Assembly: GCF_016881405.1 (NCBI RefSeq)
Contig: NZ_WOFE01000004.1
Location: 1 to 64,000 of the forward strand
Length of the DNA: 64,000 nucleotides
DNA from: Deefgea chitinilytica
GTDB taxonomy: Bacteria; Pseudomonadota; Gammaproteobacteria; Burkholderiales; Chitinibacteraceae
Direction: 5' to 3'
A model generated the notes under the pieces. That model did no database searches. It was not told the origin of the DNA and saw only the letters and a program-made list of their open reading frames with translations. Numbering within the stretch: the stretch's first letter is position 1; every line of letters starts with the position of its first letter. Both the position numbers and the translations under genes were made by a program. Positions 42,590 to 50,428 of this stretch are shown here, piece after piece.

Positions 42590-44914
42590 TTAGGGCTCAT
42601 AAGCCAGATTATCTTGTGGTAAGGGCAAGGTAAAGATAAATCGGCTACCGCCGCCGGGGTTGGCTTCAACCCACAGGCGGCCTTGATGGTGCTCGATAAT
42701 CGAGCGGCAAATATTCAAACCCATTCCCATGCCGGTATTTTTAGTGGTAAAGAAGGGTTTAAACAATTGTTCCATCTGCTCGGGGGCAATCCCGCTGCCG
42801 CGATCACTAATCACAAAAGAGAGAATATCGTCACTCGGTGTAATTGTTAGCGTCAAACTGCGCTCGGCTGCGGGTGTATTATGCATGGCTTCAATCGCAT
42901 TCTTCATTAGGTTAAACATCACCTGTTCTAGCATGACCGCATCAGCAGAAATCGCCGGCAGCTGGCTGATGTCGTTGATGGTGAGTTTAATTTGATGCTT
43001 GGCGATTTCGGCCGCCAGTAAAGTCCGCACAGTATCGACTAAATCGACAATTGCGCACGGTTTGCGGTGCGGCGCGCGCCGCTGCACAAACTCGCGAATC
43101 CCTGAAATAATCTTGCCCGCGCGTTTGGCTTGGGCGGCCATTTTTTCAATCGCTTGATCCAGTTGTCCGATATTGGGCTCGGCTTGCGACAAGACATTGC
43201 GGCAACCGGTAGCGTAGCTGGCAATCGCGGCTAAAGGCTGATTGAGTTCATGCGCCAAGCTGGATGCCATTTCGCCCATGCTAATCAAACGCGTGGTTTG
43301 CTGCAGTTGCTCGTTTTGCAGCCGTTCGCGCTCTTGGGCATTTTTGAGTGCAGTAATATCGGTGGCGATTTCGAGCCAGACTTCGGAGCCATCGACCCAC
43401 ACACTGCTGCGGCTTTTCACTTGATACCAGTGCCCACGGAAAGCGTCGAACCATTCGGTATCAATCGGTGCGCCTTTGCGTCTGGCCACATACGGCAGCG
43501 CGCAATAGCGGCCATGCCAGTCGGGAATACTGAACGCTCGGTCAAATTGTCGATTGGTGAGCAACATTTCCCCACTGGCGGCATCGCTGACCGAAACCGC
43601 GGCATCGAGGCCATTTAGAACGGTAACAAAGCGTTCGTGTGAAGCTTGCAAGGCATCGCGTTCACGCTGTAGCTCAGTGATGTCGTAAATGGAGCTGATC
43701 CAGCCAGTGTGTTGGCCTTCGCCGTCGATTAGCTTGGCCGCGTACAAGCGCACATCAAAGCGCTCGCCATTGGCGCGCATAAAGCGCATTTGATAGCCAG
43801 CGGCTTCTGCGCGACCCGATAAAATTGCGCGATACACGGCCATGCAGCGATCCAAATCTTCTGGTGGCCAGTAGGGCATGATTTGGCTTTTGCCGATCAG
43901 TTCTTCCGCGCTATAGCCCACCATATCGCAAAACGCGCGATTGATGTAAATGAGGTGACCATCTTTATCCATCGCCCGAATGCCAGTGACCAGCGAGTTC
44001 TCCATTGCCTCGCGCATTGCAGTTTCTTGGCGTAATTGACCTTCGACTTTTTGCCGTTCTTTAATGTGGCGGCGTAGCGCCCATGTTGAGCCAATCATCA
44101 AAATCGATAGCGTGGCCACCACCAAAGTGAGCAAATGCTGTTGCCAGCTTTGTTTTTGTTTATAGACGGTGGCTTTTAGCTCGAATTGATTGGGGGCTAA
44201 GTCAAATTGTATGCCTTTGGATAACTGAGTTGGATCGAGATTGCGATCAAATTTGCTAGCAATTTGTTTTCCATTTTGATTGAGCGTGATCTGGTAGCGC
44301 TGCGCAATCCACCAAGGAACTTGTTGCTGCAGCAGCGTATTCAAATTAATCATCGCCAGCAAAGTATGCCGTCCATTAAAAGAGAGGCGAACAGGCACGA
44401 CGAGCGCAACGAGGGGAACATTCTGTTTGCCAAGTATCACCGAGCTGAAATGCGCGTCTGCACTGGCTAGCACGGCACTGCGCGCGGCGACCAGATTACG
44501 GTGCTTTTGCTCAGGTAAAAAGTCAGGGCGGTATTGTGGGTAGCGCCAGCGCTCTTGCCCTGTTTCGTCGACATACTCTAAGGACATGACTTCGGGTGAG
44601 TCTTGCAAAATAGACAATGATCGTCCGGTGAAATTGGCAGAGGCGACCCCCTCTGTGGCAATCACTTCTGCTAGGCCGTTAAGTTGCGTACTGAGGTTGT
44701 CCAATCGATTTTTTAATGCTTGTTTTTGCCAGAGCAAATCTTGCTCTAAAGCCACGCTGGTTGCTTGGTCTTCTTTGAGTGCGGTTTGGATTAAAAATAA
44801 GGCGAAGGCGAGCGCAAACAGCGCTGCCGCAAATGGCGTAATGCTCAGTAGCCAACGGGACAGCGCGTGTTCTTTTTGACGCGAGGGCTGGCTAAGCACC
44901 CGCTTTGACCTCAT
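42590..44914 (-). CDS. PAS-domain sensor histidine kinase (FixL/DctS-like)
   Basis: A 774-residue kinase. An N-terminal TM helix and a periplasmic sensor domain (~residues 50-260, with SPEVMSLEYVDETGQERWRYP, a Cache/CHASE-like type) lead to a second TM (LLTLVVATLSILMIGSTWAL). Then come PAS domains (around AMDKDGHLIYINRAFCDMVGYSAEEL and a second one), the phosphoacceptor motif SLAHELNQPLAAIASYATG, and an ATPase domain with FFTTKNTGMGMGL. This is the HK layout of C4-dicarboxylate/amino-acid sensors. Its start overlaps the D-lactate dehydrogenase stop by 23 bases. Ligand unknown. Confidence 0.88.
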   Translation of the reverse strand: MRSKRVLSQPSRQKEHALSRWLLSITPFAAALFALAFALFLIQTALKEDQATSVALEQDLLWQKQALKNRLDNLSTQLNGLAEVIATEGVASANFTGRSLSILQDSPEVMSLEYVDETGQERWRYPQYRPDFLPEQKHRNLVAARSAVLASADAHFSSVILGKQNVPLVALVVPVRLSFNGRHTLLAMINLNTLLQQQVPWWIAQRYQITLNQNGKQIASKFDRNLDPTQLSKGIQFDLAPNQFELKATVYKQKQSWQQHLLTLVVATLSILMIGSTWALRRHIKERQKVEGQLRQETAMREAMENSLVTGIRAMDKDGHLIYINRAFCDMVGYSAEELIGKSQIMPYWPPEDLDRCMAVYRAILSGRAEAAGYQMRFMRANGERFDVRLYAAKLIDGEGQHTGWISSIYDITELQRERDALQASHERFVTVLNGLDAAVSVSDAASGEMLLTNRQFDRAFSIPDWHGRYCALPYVARRKGAPIDTEWFDAFRGHWYQVKSRSSVWVDGSEVWLEIATDITALKNAQERERLQNEQLQQTTRLISMGEMASSLAHELNQPLAAIASYATGCRNVLSQAEPNIGQLDQAIEKMAAQAKRAGKIISGIREFVQRRAPHRKPCAIVDLVDTVRTLLAAEIAKHQIKLTINDISQLPAISADAVMLEQVMFNLMKNAIEAMHNTPAAERSLTLTITPSDDILSFVISDRGSGIAPEQMEQLFKPFFTTKNTGMGMGLNICRSIIEHHQGRLWVEANPGGGSRFIFTLPLPQDNLAYEP

Positions 44915-45887
44915 TGCTTAATGGCTGCTGTTGGGCAAACTCGGCCACGCTGTGCAGCACCGACGCCGCGATGTTATCTAGCGCTTCGCTAGTCAGAAAA
45001 CCTTGATGTGAGGTGATCAGTACATTTGGGAAGGTCGTGAGTAGCGCTAATACATCATCATCGAGCATGCTGTCAGATAAATCCTCAAAAAACACGCCTT
45101 CTTCGTGTTCGTAGACATCCAGGCCGACACCGCCTACATGGCCGGATTTGAGCGATTTGATCAGGTCAACTGTATTGATTAGACCGCCACGACTGGTGTT
45201 AATGATGACCACGCCTTTTTTCATTTTTGCCAAAGACGTTTCATTAATCATATGGTGCGTCGTAGGAAACAGGGGCGAATGCAAGGAAACGATGTCAGAT
45301 TGGGCGAGCAACTCATCCAGAGAAACAAATTCGCAACCGACTTCACAAACCGCGGGCGGGTAGGGGTCATAAGCCAGAACCTTTAGGCCAAAACCGCGTG
45401 CAATACGGGCGGTCGCGAGACCAATTTTTCCGGCGCCCACTACACCAAAGGTACGACCATGCAGGTTGAAACCTTCCAGACCATCGAGAGAGAAATTACC
45501 ATCGCGAACCCGATTAAAAGCGCGATGGGTTTTGCGAATCAGAGTCAACAGTAATGCAAATACATATTCGCCAACGGCTTCTGGCGAATACGCCGGAACG
45601 CGGGTAACTGGAATGCCGTGTTGAGCAGCCGCATTAAGATCAACGCCGTTAAAACCCGCACAACGCAGCGCGATGAGCTGTACGCCGAGTTTGGCGAGTT
45701 TGGCAATGGTTGGCGCATCGAGTTTATCATTCACAAACGGGCACACTACGTCAAAACCTTCTGCCAGCGGTACGGTTTTGATATTCAAGCGATCATCAAA
45801 AAACACCAATTCATGCTGATGTTGCAAGTTGGCTGCATTTAATGCGGTGCGGTCGTATTGTTTGCTATCAAAAACGGCGATGCGCAT
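44892..45887 (-). CDS. ldhA: D-lactate dehydrogenase LdhA
   Basis: A 331-residue D-isomer 2-hydroxyacid dehydrogenase. It has the catalytic region LRCAGFNGVDL, the NAD motif GVVGAGKIGLATARIA, the second motif KMKKGVVIINTSRGGLI and the catalytic His in TSHQGFLT, all typical of fermentative LdhA. It reduces pyruvate to D-lactate with NADH under low oxygen. aaggag precedes its ATG. Its end overlaps the downstream kinase gene, which suggests the sensor pair is transcribed with it. Confidence 0.92.
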   Translation of the reverse strand: MRIAVFDSKQYDRTALNAANLQHQHELVFFDDRLNIKTVPLAEGFDVVCPFVNDKLDAPTIAKLAKLGVQLIALRCAGFNGVDLNAAAQHGIPVTRVPAYSPEAVGEYVFALLLTLIRKTHRAFNRVRDGNFSLDGLEGFNLHGRTFGVVGAGKIGLATARIARGFGLKVLAYDPYPPAVCEVGCEFVSLDELLAQSDIVSLHSPLFPTTHHMINETSLAKMKKGVVIINTSRGGLINTVDLIKSLKSGHVGGVGLDVYEHEEGVFFEDLSDSMLDDDVLALLTTFPNVLITSHQGFLTSEALDNIAASVLHSVAEFAQQQPLSNEVKAGA

Positions 45888-45893
45888 TTTCGA

Positions 45894-46151
45894 TTACTCC
45901 TTGAAATTATGCGTTACGGTGGCATTCAAATCATGGCCTTTATAGTTTAACCCTCTGAGCTTGCCGACCAAAGCCTCGCCCAGAGCCTTCGGTGCATCGG
46001 CGGCATATTGCACCAAGGCGATTGTATTAATGCCCATCCCTTGATTTAAGCTGACTTCCAGTGGTTCTGGTGCGCCAATTTGGGTAATAAGTAGGGCGTT
46101 GACATCATCAAGTGTGACTGTTGCAGGGAGATTCCCAATGAGGATTTGCAT
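45894..46151 (-). CDS. Small RRM-like protein
   Basis: An 85-residue protein that begins MQILIGNLPATVTLDDV, resembling the RNP2 half of an RNA-recognition motif. The typical aromatic RNP1 (K/R-G-F/Y-G/A-F/Y) is not clear; INTIALVQYAADAP stands at that place. It is perhaps a divergent RNA-binding domain. A ggag ribosome site is present. It sits just before ldhA, six bases from its start, and could be in the same transcript. Confidence 0.7.
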   Translation of the reverse strand: MQILIGNLPATVTLDDVNALLITQIGAPEPLEVSLNQGMGINTIALVQYAADAPKALGEALVGKLRGLNYKGHDLNATVTHNFKE

Positions 46152-46219
46152 CGTATTTACTCCAAGTTCAGTTTGATGTTGCAGGGTGAATAAAGGTAAT
46201 CAGGTAATGCTTAGTTTAC

Positions 46220-48109
46220 TTACTGTGGCGGCTGCACAGTTTGTAACCGTTGGCTCAACTGGGTTGCGCTATTGGGATAATAATGCGCGTAATGACTCGC
46301 ATTGCTGAGCACTTTTTTGACATAGTCGCGGGTTTCACTAAATGGAATCGTTTCAATATAAATTGTTGGATCCATTTCGCTGGCAGCACGCCATTTTCTA
46401 GCATTGCCAGGGCCAGCGTTATATCCCGCAGTCGTCAAAATGGCGTTGCCATTGAAATTGTTGGCCCAATAAGCAAGGTAGTAGGCTCCCATTTGGGTAT
46501 TGATTTCAACGTCAGTGATGTCGCTGGGTTTGAAGTCGGTTAATTTCATTTTTCCAGCGACCCATTTTGCCGTATCAGGCATCAATTGCATCAACCCTGC
46601 GGCGTTTGCGCTTGAACGGATGTCGCTGATAAAACGGCTTTCTTGGCGAATCAGGCCATAGACCCAAGCAGGATCAAGATCCTGAGTTTTCGCGGCAAAG
46701 TCAATTTCAGCTTGATAGGGGCGTGGATAGCGCAGCGTAAAGTCATGGATGGCTTTGGTACGCTCGGCGCTATAAATGCTGCGGTCATACATGCGATTTT
46801 TTTGCGCTAATTCTGCGGCGGCCAATAGCTGGGTGTCGCTTAAATTTTGCATGGCAAAATTCCATTCCCGATTGGCCTCGACGCGCCAGCCTTGTTGATT
46901 TAGCCGCAGTGCGCGAATCACTCCCGGTAGCGCTGCGACTTGTTTCATTTCGTCTTTGTTGAGCGTGTAAGGCGCTCTGGACTCTTGCAGCATGGTGCCT
47001 AGTTTTTCTTGTGACAATAAACCGTAATAGTCAAAACCATCGCTGAGCGACGCATAAATCGCCCTTGCTTCGGCGGTTTTGTTTTGTGTTTCATAGGCGC
47101 GCGCGAGCCAATAGCGATAGGTTTTCTTCTCGCGGGTTTCTTTCGGTAGTGCATTAATCCGCTGCTCAACCGCCGACCAGTCGCCGGCACGTAATGCTGA
47201 GCGCAGCAACCAAGCTTGGTCTTCTTCGTCTAAATCATTGAGTGTGGCTTTGCCGAGCCAAACTGATGCACTTGGGTGGTGACGACGCGCGGCAAATAAG
47301 CCTAGTTGTTGCCAAGCAAACCGCTGATCCTCAACGCTGAGTTGATCGCCTAGTTCTTCGATCAGGCGAGCGGCTTGCTCTGGATTTTTTCGACCGATGA
47401 GTTCCAGTGCATACAGTCTTAATTCACGATCTGCTCGGCTATTACCCAGTTTGCTAAGTTGTTTTTCGGGGGCATTTTTTAATGCGGCAAGGTTTTTGGC
47501 AGAAAGCTCAATAGGCGAGCCAACTCGTGCACTGAGTTGACGGGCAAAATCGGCTCGATCGCCAGCAAAGGCTTGGCGGATGCGCCACCATGCATCATTG
47601 CTGGTGAGTGCTCCGCTTTCAAATAAAGCATCAAATACCGGATTGCAGGCGCTGGCTACCGGTTTGCCACTAAACCAGAAAGATTTATTGCTACTGAGGG
47701 TGCTGCTATCGTTGCGCGCTAAAGCCGCTTGCGTTTTAAAGCATTGCAGCTCAATAGAGGGGCTGTCGAGCTGGCTAAATTCGCGTTCAAATGAAGCCCA
47801 TGATTGGCGAGCCGCCAATTCTTTGAGCCATTCTTCACGAAAGCGGTTGGCTAGCGGTGTATTGGGGAAGCGATTTAAAAATGCAGTGGCGTCTTCTTCA
47901 GCGATCTGTTTGATTTGTAAACTGAGCCAGTAATATTGTGGGTACATTTCTAACGGTTCACCTGCGCTGGCTTCGCTCATTTGTGCGATGCGCGGCAAGT
48001 CGCGGGCACGTACTGCTTCGCGTAAGGCGTCTAAATCTAGGCTAGCAAATGCACTGGCCGAGAGTAATAAATTGCTACTAAGAATAAGGGCTGATAAAAG
48101 CGAACGCAT
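46220..48109 (-). CDS. slt: Soluble lytic murein transglycosylase Slt
   Basis: A 629-residue periplasmic enzyme. A signal peptide (MRSLLSALILSSNLLLSASAFA) is followed by a long alpha-superhelical U-shaped domain of ~400 residues and a C-terminal GEWL-like catalytic domain: LIRQESRFISDI with the catalytic Glu, then NAAGLMQLMPDTA and AYYLAYW, TTAGYNAGPGNARKW. It cleaves the MurNAc-GlcNAc bond to give 1,6-anhydromuropeptides, which AmpD (16165) later recycles. Length and order match Slt70. Confidence 0.93.
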   Translation of the reverse strand: MRSLLSALILSSNLLLSASAFASLDLDALREAVRARDLPRIAQMSEASAGEPLEMYPQYYWLSLQIKQIAEEDATAFLNRFPNTPLANRFREEWLKELAARQSWASFEREFSQLDSPSIELQCFKTQAALARNDSSTLSSNKSFWFSGKPVASACNPVFDALFESGALTSNDAWWRIRQAFAGDRADFARQLSARVGSPIELSAKNLAALKNAPEKQLSKLGNSRADRELRLYALELIGRKNPEQAARLIEELGDQLSVEDQRFAWQQLGLFAARRHHPSASVWLGKATLNDLDEEDQAWLLRSALRAGDWSAVEQRINALPKETREKKTYRYWLARAYETQNKTAEARAIYASLSDGFDYYGLLSQEKLGTMLQESRAPYTLNKDEMKQVAALPGVIRALRLNQQGWRVEANREWNFAMQNLSDTQLLAAAELAQKNRMYDRSIYSAERTKAIHDFTLRYPRPYQAEIDFAAKTQDLDPAWVYGLIRQESRFISDIRSSANAAGLMQLMPDTAKWVAGKMKLTDFKPSDITDVEINTQMGAYYLAYWANNFNGNAILTTAGYNAGPGNARKWRAASEMDPTIYIETIPFSETRDYVKKVLSNASHYAHYYPNSATQLSQRLQTVQPPQ

Positions 48110-48142
48110 TATTGAAACCTAAACAGAAGAACAGTGGCAAAC

Positions 48143-48223
48143 CAAAAGTTTTCATCCATCGTTACCTTGCCTTGCCGTACAGATGTACTTTCTTCGGCGC
48201 AGAGCTTTGTCTGAAAACTTTTG
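48143..48223. repeat. AAAGTTTT-family dispersed repeat (inverted orientation)
   Basis: The ends CAAAAGTTTTCA (48143-48154) and TGAAAACTTTTG (48212-48223) are a perfect 12-bp inverted pair. The interior, read in reverse, resembles the copies at 50138 and 50270 (ccgaagaa, gtac...gtac, aaggcaagg). Confidence 0.65.
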
Positions 48224-48235
48224 TTCGGGTATTTA

Positions 48236-48499
48236 GGGTCTGTTGACGTTTGGTTTGCCAACCGCGTTTGCGCGGATTTTGGCCTGAGGCAAGGCACGAA
48301 GCGCGCAACTTAGCATTCTAAGTCAGCGCTTTGTAACGCAGCATCAGGCCAAAAGCCGCCAAACCCGAGGGCTGGGCGCTTTTCGCGGCGACTCCGCGTT
48401 GTAGCAAGCTCACATAGAATGACTATGCATCGCTTCCTACGCCTTGATTCACCGCGAGAATCGCTCCAGCGCGGCGGGAAACCAAACGTCAACAGACCC
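48236..48499. mobile_element. 264-bp MITE-like element with 21-bp terminal inverted repeats and TA duplication
   Basis: The ends are exact inverted copies of a 21-bp sequence beginning gggtctgttgacgtttggt, and a TA dinucleotide flanks each side (48234-48235 and 48500-48501). No transposase frame is present. Inside are nested palindromes, including ttttggcctga / tcaggccaaaa at 48277-48354. The TA target duplication is that of IS630/Tc1-mariner transposases, so a non-autonomous relative is likely (inference). Confidence 0.75.
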
Positions 48500-48737
48500 T
48501 AGTCGCGGTAAATTCACGCATATAAAACGCAAGCATAACAAGAAGCTTAGGTTTTGCGGTGCTGCAGAAAATATATTTCTGATTAGGTACGTAAGTTTGT
48601 TACATTTTCACGTTTTTTTGGGGTTCTGCAGGCGCAACTGTGTTGAGAAGCGGACTCAATGAGTGGGCTGTGCCACGGTGACGATAAAAACAGGTAGAAT
48701 TATCTGATTAAAGAACTGTACCGTGTGCCATAAAATT
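48500..48737. other. Upstream region of glyQ
   Basis: About 240 bases between the MITE-like element and glyQ. No clear -35/-10 pair, T-box or other leader structure was recognised. A tagaat hexamer lies near 48693 without a good partner. Confidence 0.4.
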
Positions 48738-49631
48738 ATGCTGACTTTTCAGGAAATCCTTCTTAAGTTACAAACCTACTGGGCGGGGCACGGCTGCGCC
48801 TTGTTGCAACCCTATGATATTGAAGTCGGCGCGGGGACTTTTCATACCGGCACGTTTTTACGTTCACTCGGCCCAGAGCCTTGGAATGCGGCCTACGTGC
48901 AGCCGTGTCGTCGTCCGAAAGATGGCCGTTATGGTGAAAATCCAAACCGTTGCCAGCACTACTATCAATACCAAGTGGTATTGAAACCATCGCCTGACAA
49001 TATTCAAGAACTCTATTTGGGTTCTTTGCAAGAGTTGGGGATTGATACCAATGTACATGATGTACGTTTTGTTGAAGACGACTGGGAAAGCCCAACTTTG
49101 GGGGCTTGGGGTCTTGGTTGGGAAGTGTGGCTGAACGGCATGGAAGTGACGCAATTTACCTACTTCCAACAAGTTGGTGGTTTGGACTGCAAGCCAGTAT
49201 TGGGCGAAATCACTTATGGTGTCGAGCGTCTAGCGATGTACCTACAGGGGGTAGATAGTATCTACGACATCGTTTGGACTGAATATCCAAATGGTCAAAA
49301 AGTCACCTACGGTGATATTTATCACCAAAATGAAGTTGAGCAATCGATTTACAACTTCGAGCAATCGAATGTGCCATTTTTATTTGAGCAGTTCAATCAC
49401 TTTGAGTCTGAGGCAAAACGTTTGATCGAGGCGAATTTGGCCTTGCCCGGATTTGAGATGGTGATGAAATGCTCGCACATGTTCAATCTATTGGATGCCC
49501 GCGGTGCGATTTCGGTGACTGAGCGCGCGGCTTATATTGGTCGTGTGCGTACTTTGGCGCGTTTGGTCGCTCAAGCGTACTACGATAGCCGTGAGGCCCT
49601 GGGTTTCCCGATGTGCGCGGTTTCTGAGTAA
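48738..49631 (+). CDS. glyQ: Glycyl-tRNA synthetase alpha subunit GlyQ
   Basis: A 297-residue class II synthetase subunit of the alpha2-beta2 bacterial type. [37 protein letters not shown] and [15 protein letters not shown] are visible. It carries the catalytic core for glycine activation; the beta subunit (glyS) adds tRNA recognition. [15 protein letters not shown] at ATG 48738 aligns with the E. coli start, so the GTG at 48723 is not used. Confidence 0.96.
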   Translation: MLTFQEILLKLQTYWAGHGCALLQPYDIEVGAGTFHTGTFLRSLGPEPWNAAYVQPCRRPKDGRYGENPNRCQHYYQYQVVLKPSPDNIQELYLGSLQELGIDTNVHDVRFVEDDWESPTLGAWGLGWEVWLNGMEVTQFTYFQQVGGLDCKPVLGEITYGVERLAMYLQGVDSIYDIVWTEYPNGQKVTYGDIYHQNEVEQSIYNFEQSNVPFLFEQFNHFESEAKRLIEANLALPGFEMVMKCSHMFNLLDARGAISVTERAAYIGRVRTLARLVAQAYYDSREALGFPMCAVSE

Positions 49632-49649
49632 TTCGGAGTTGGCCTTTTG

Positions 49650-50132
49650 ATGTTGAAGCGAGTCAGTTTTTTAGTGATGGCAGCACTGTTGGTCAGTGGC
49701 TGTGGCAAGAAAATGGACGATGGCATGAAAGGCCCTGCGCCAATTCCGTTTAAAAATACCGATTGGCGTTTATACGGCACGATGCACGAGTTTGAAACGT
49801 GGGTAGACGCCAATTCGGTCAAGCACGAAAAACAGTATGAAGAGTCTAATTATACTTTTGTGTGGATCGTGCAGCGGTATTTTGAAGACCAGATTGACCC
49901 TGAAACCAAAGAAAAGTATCGCTTGAAGTATGCTCGCTCGGCGATTCACTGCGAATCTGGGCGGATGGCTGGTGTCGCAGTGTCTTTGCAAAATAGTGAA
50001 GACAAAGAGATTGCCCGGCACGATGTGCCGGGGTTTATGTGGGAATTTACTACCCCTGAGAAAGACAGCTATGGTGCTGATTTTGTGCGGCAAGTTTGCC
50101 AAATCATGGCTGAGAAAGAGGCTGCTAGGTAA
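49650..50132 (+). CDS. Predicted lipoprotein between glyQ and glyS (surface-adhesin E/CNP1-like?)
   Basis: A 160-residue protein whose signal sequence ends in LLVSGCGKK, a lipobox with the modified Cys. The mature part has spaced Trp/Tyr and two Cys (IHCESGRMAG and RQVCQIM) and reads like the Neisseriales surface-adhesin E/CNP1-like group (a W...D...S...VW pattern), though I cannot be sure. It likely sits in the outer or inner membrane. It lies 18 bases after glyQ and may be co-transcribed with it, which is unusual for a synthetase operon. Confidence 0.75.
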   Translation: MLKRVSFLVMAALLVSGCGKKMDDGMKGPAPIPFKNTDWRLYGTMHEFETWVDANSVKHEKQYEESNYTFVWIVQRYFEDQIDPETKEKYRLKYARSAIHCESGRMAGVAVSLQNSEDKEIARHDVPGFMWEFTTPEKDSYGADFVRQVCQIMAEKEAAR

Positions 50133-50137
50133 CTGAA

Positions 50138-50230
50138 CGAAAGTTTTCGAACAAGGCGGCGAAGCCGAAGAATAGTACAAGCCGTACAGCGAGGCGAGCC
50201 AACGGTGGGCGGAAATTTTTGTCAGCCTAC
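50138..50230. repeat. AAAGTTTT-family dispersed repeat (direct copy 1)
   Basis: Contains cgaaagttttcg, gaagccgaagaa, gtacaagccgtac and aggcgagccaacg, then ggaaatttttgtc. The ends are roughly inverted. It lies just after the lipoprotein stop and is followed by a second diverged copy. Confidence 0.6.
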
Positions 50231-50269
50231 TTAAGCAACATTAAATCAGCACCTTGCAGTAGTTAACTA

Positions 50270-50358
50270 AACGTTTTTGCGTCAGGCGGTAAGCCGAAAA
50301 GTGTACAAGTTGTATAACAAGGCGAACCAAGGAAGTGCGGGAACGATTGTCTGACTAC
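50270..50358. repeat. AAAGTTTT-family dispersed repeat (direct copy 2)
   Basis: Parallel in order to the copy at 50138: aggcggtaagccgaa, gtgtacaagttgta, aaggcgaaccaagg, gtgcggga, then ttgtctgactac. The two direct copies of ~90 bases are separated by ~40 bases and fill the glyQ-side leader of glyS. Confidence 0.6.
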
Positions 50359-50428
50359 GTATTAACGTTTTCCTGCCAGATGAAGCGCTGCGGCAAGATA
50401 ATTGCCCACGCATTTAAAGAGAATAAGC

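Noticed and set aside
48310-48492. 60-residue minus-strand frame inside the MITE-like element
   Set aside because: It is composed of the element's palindromic DNA, has no family match and is too short for a transposase.
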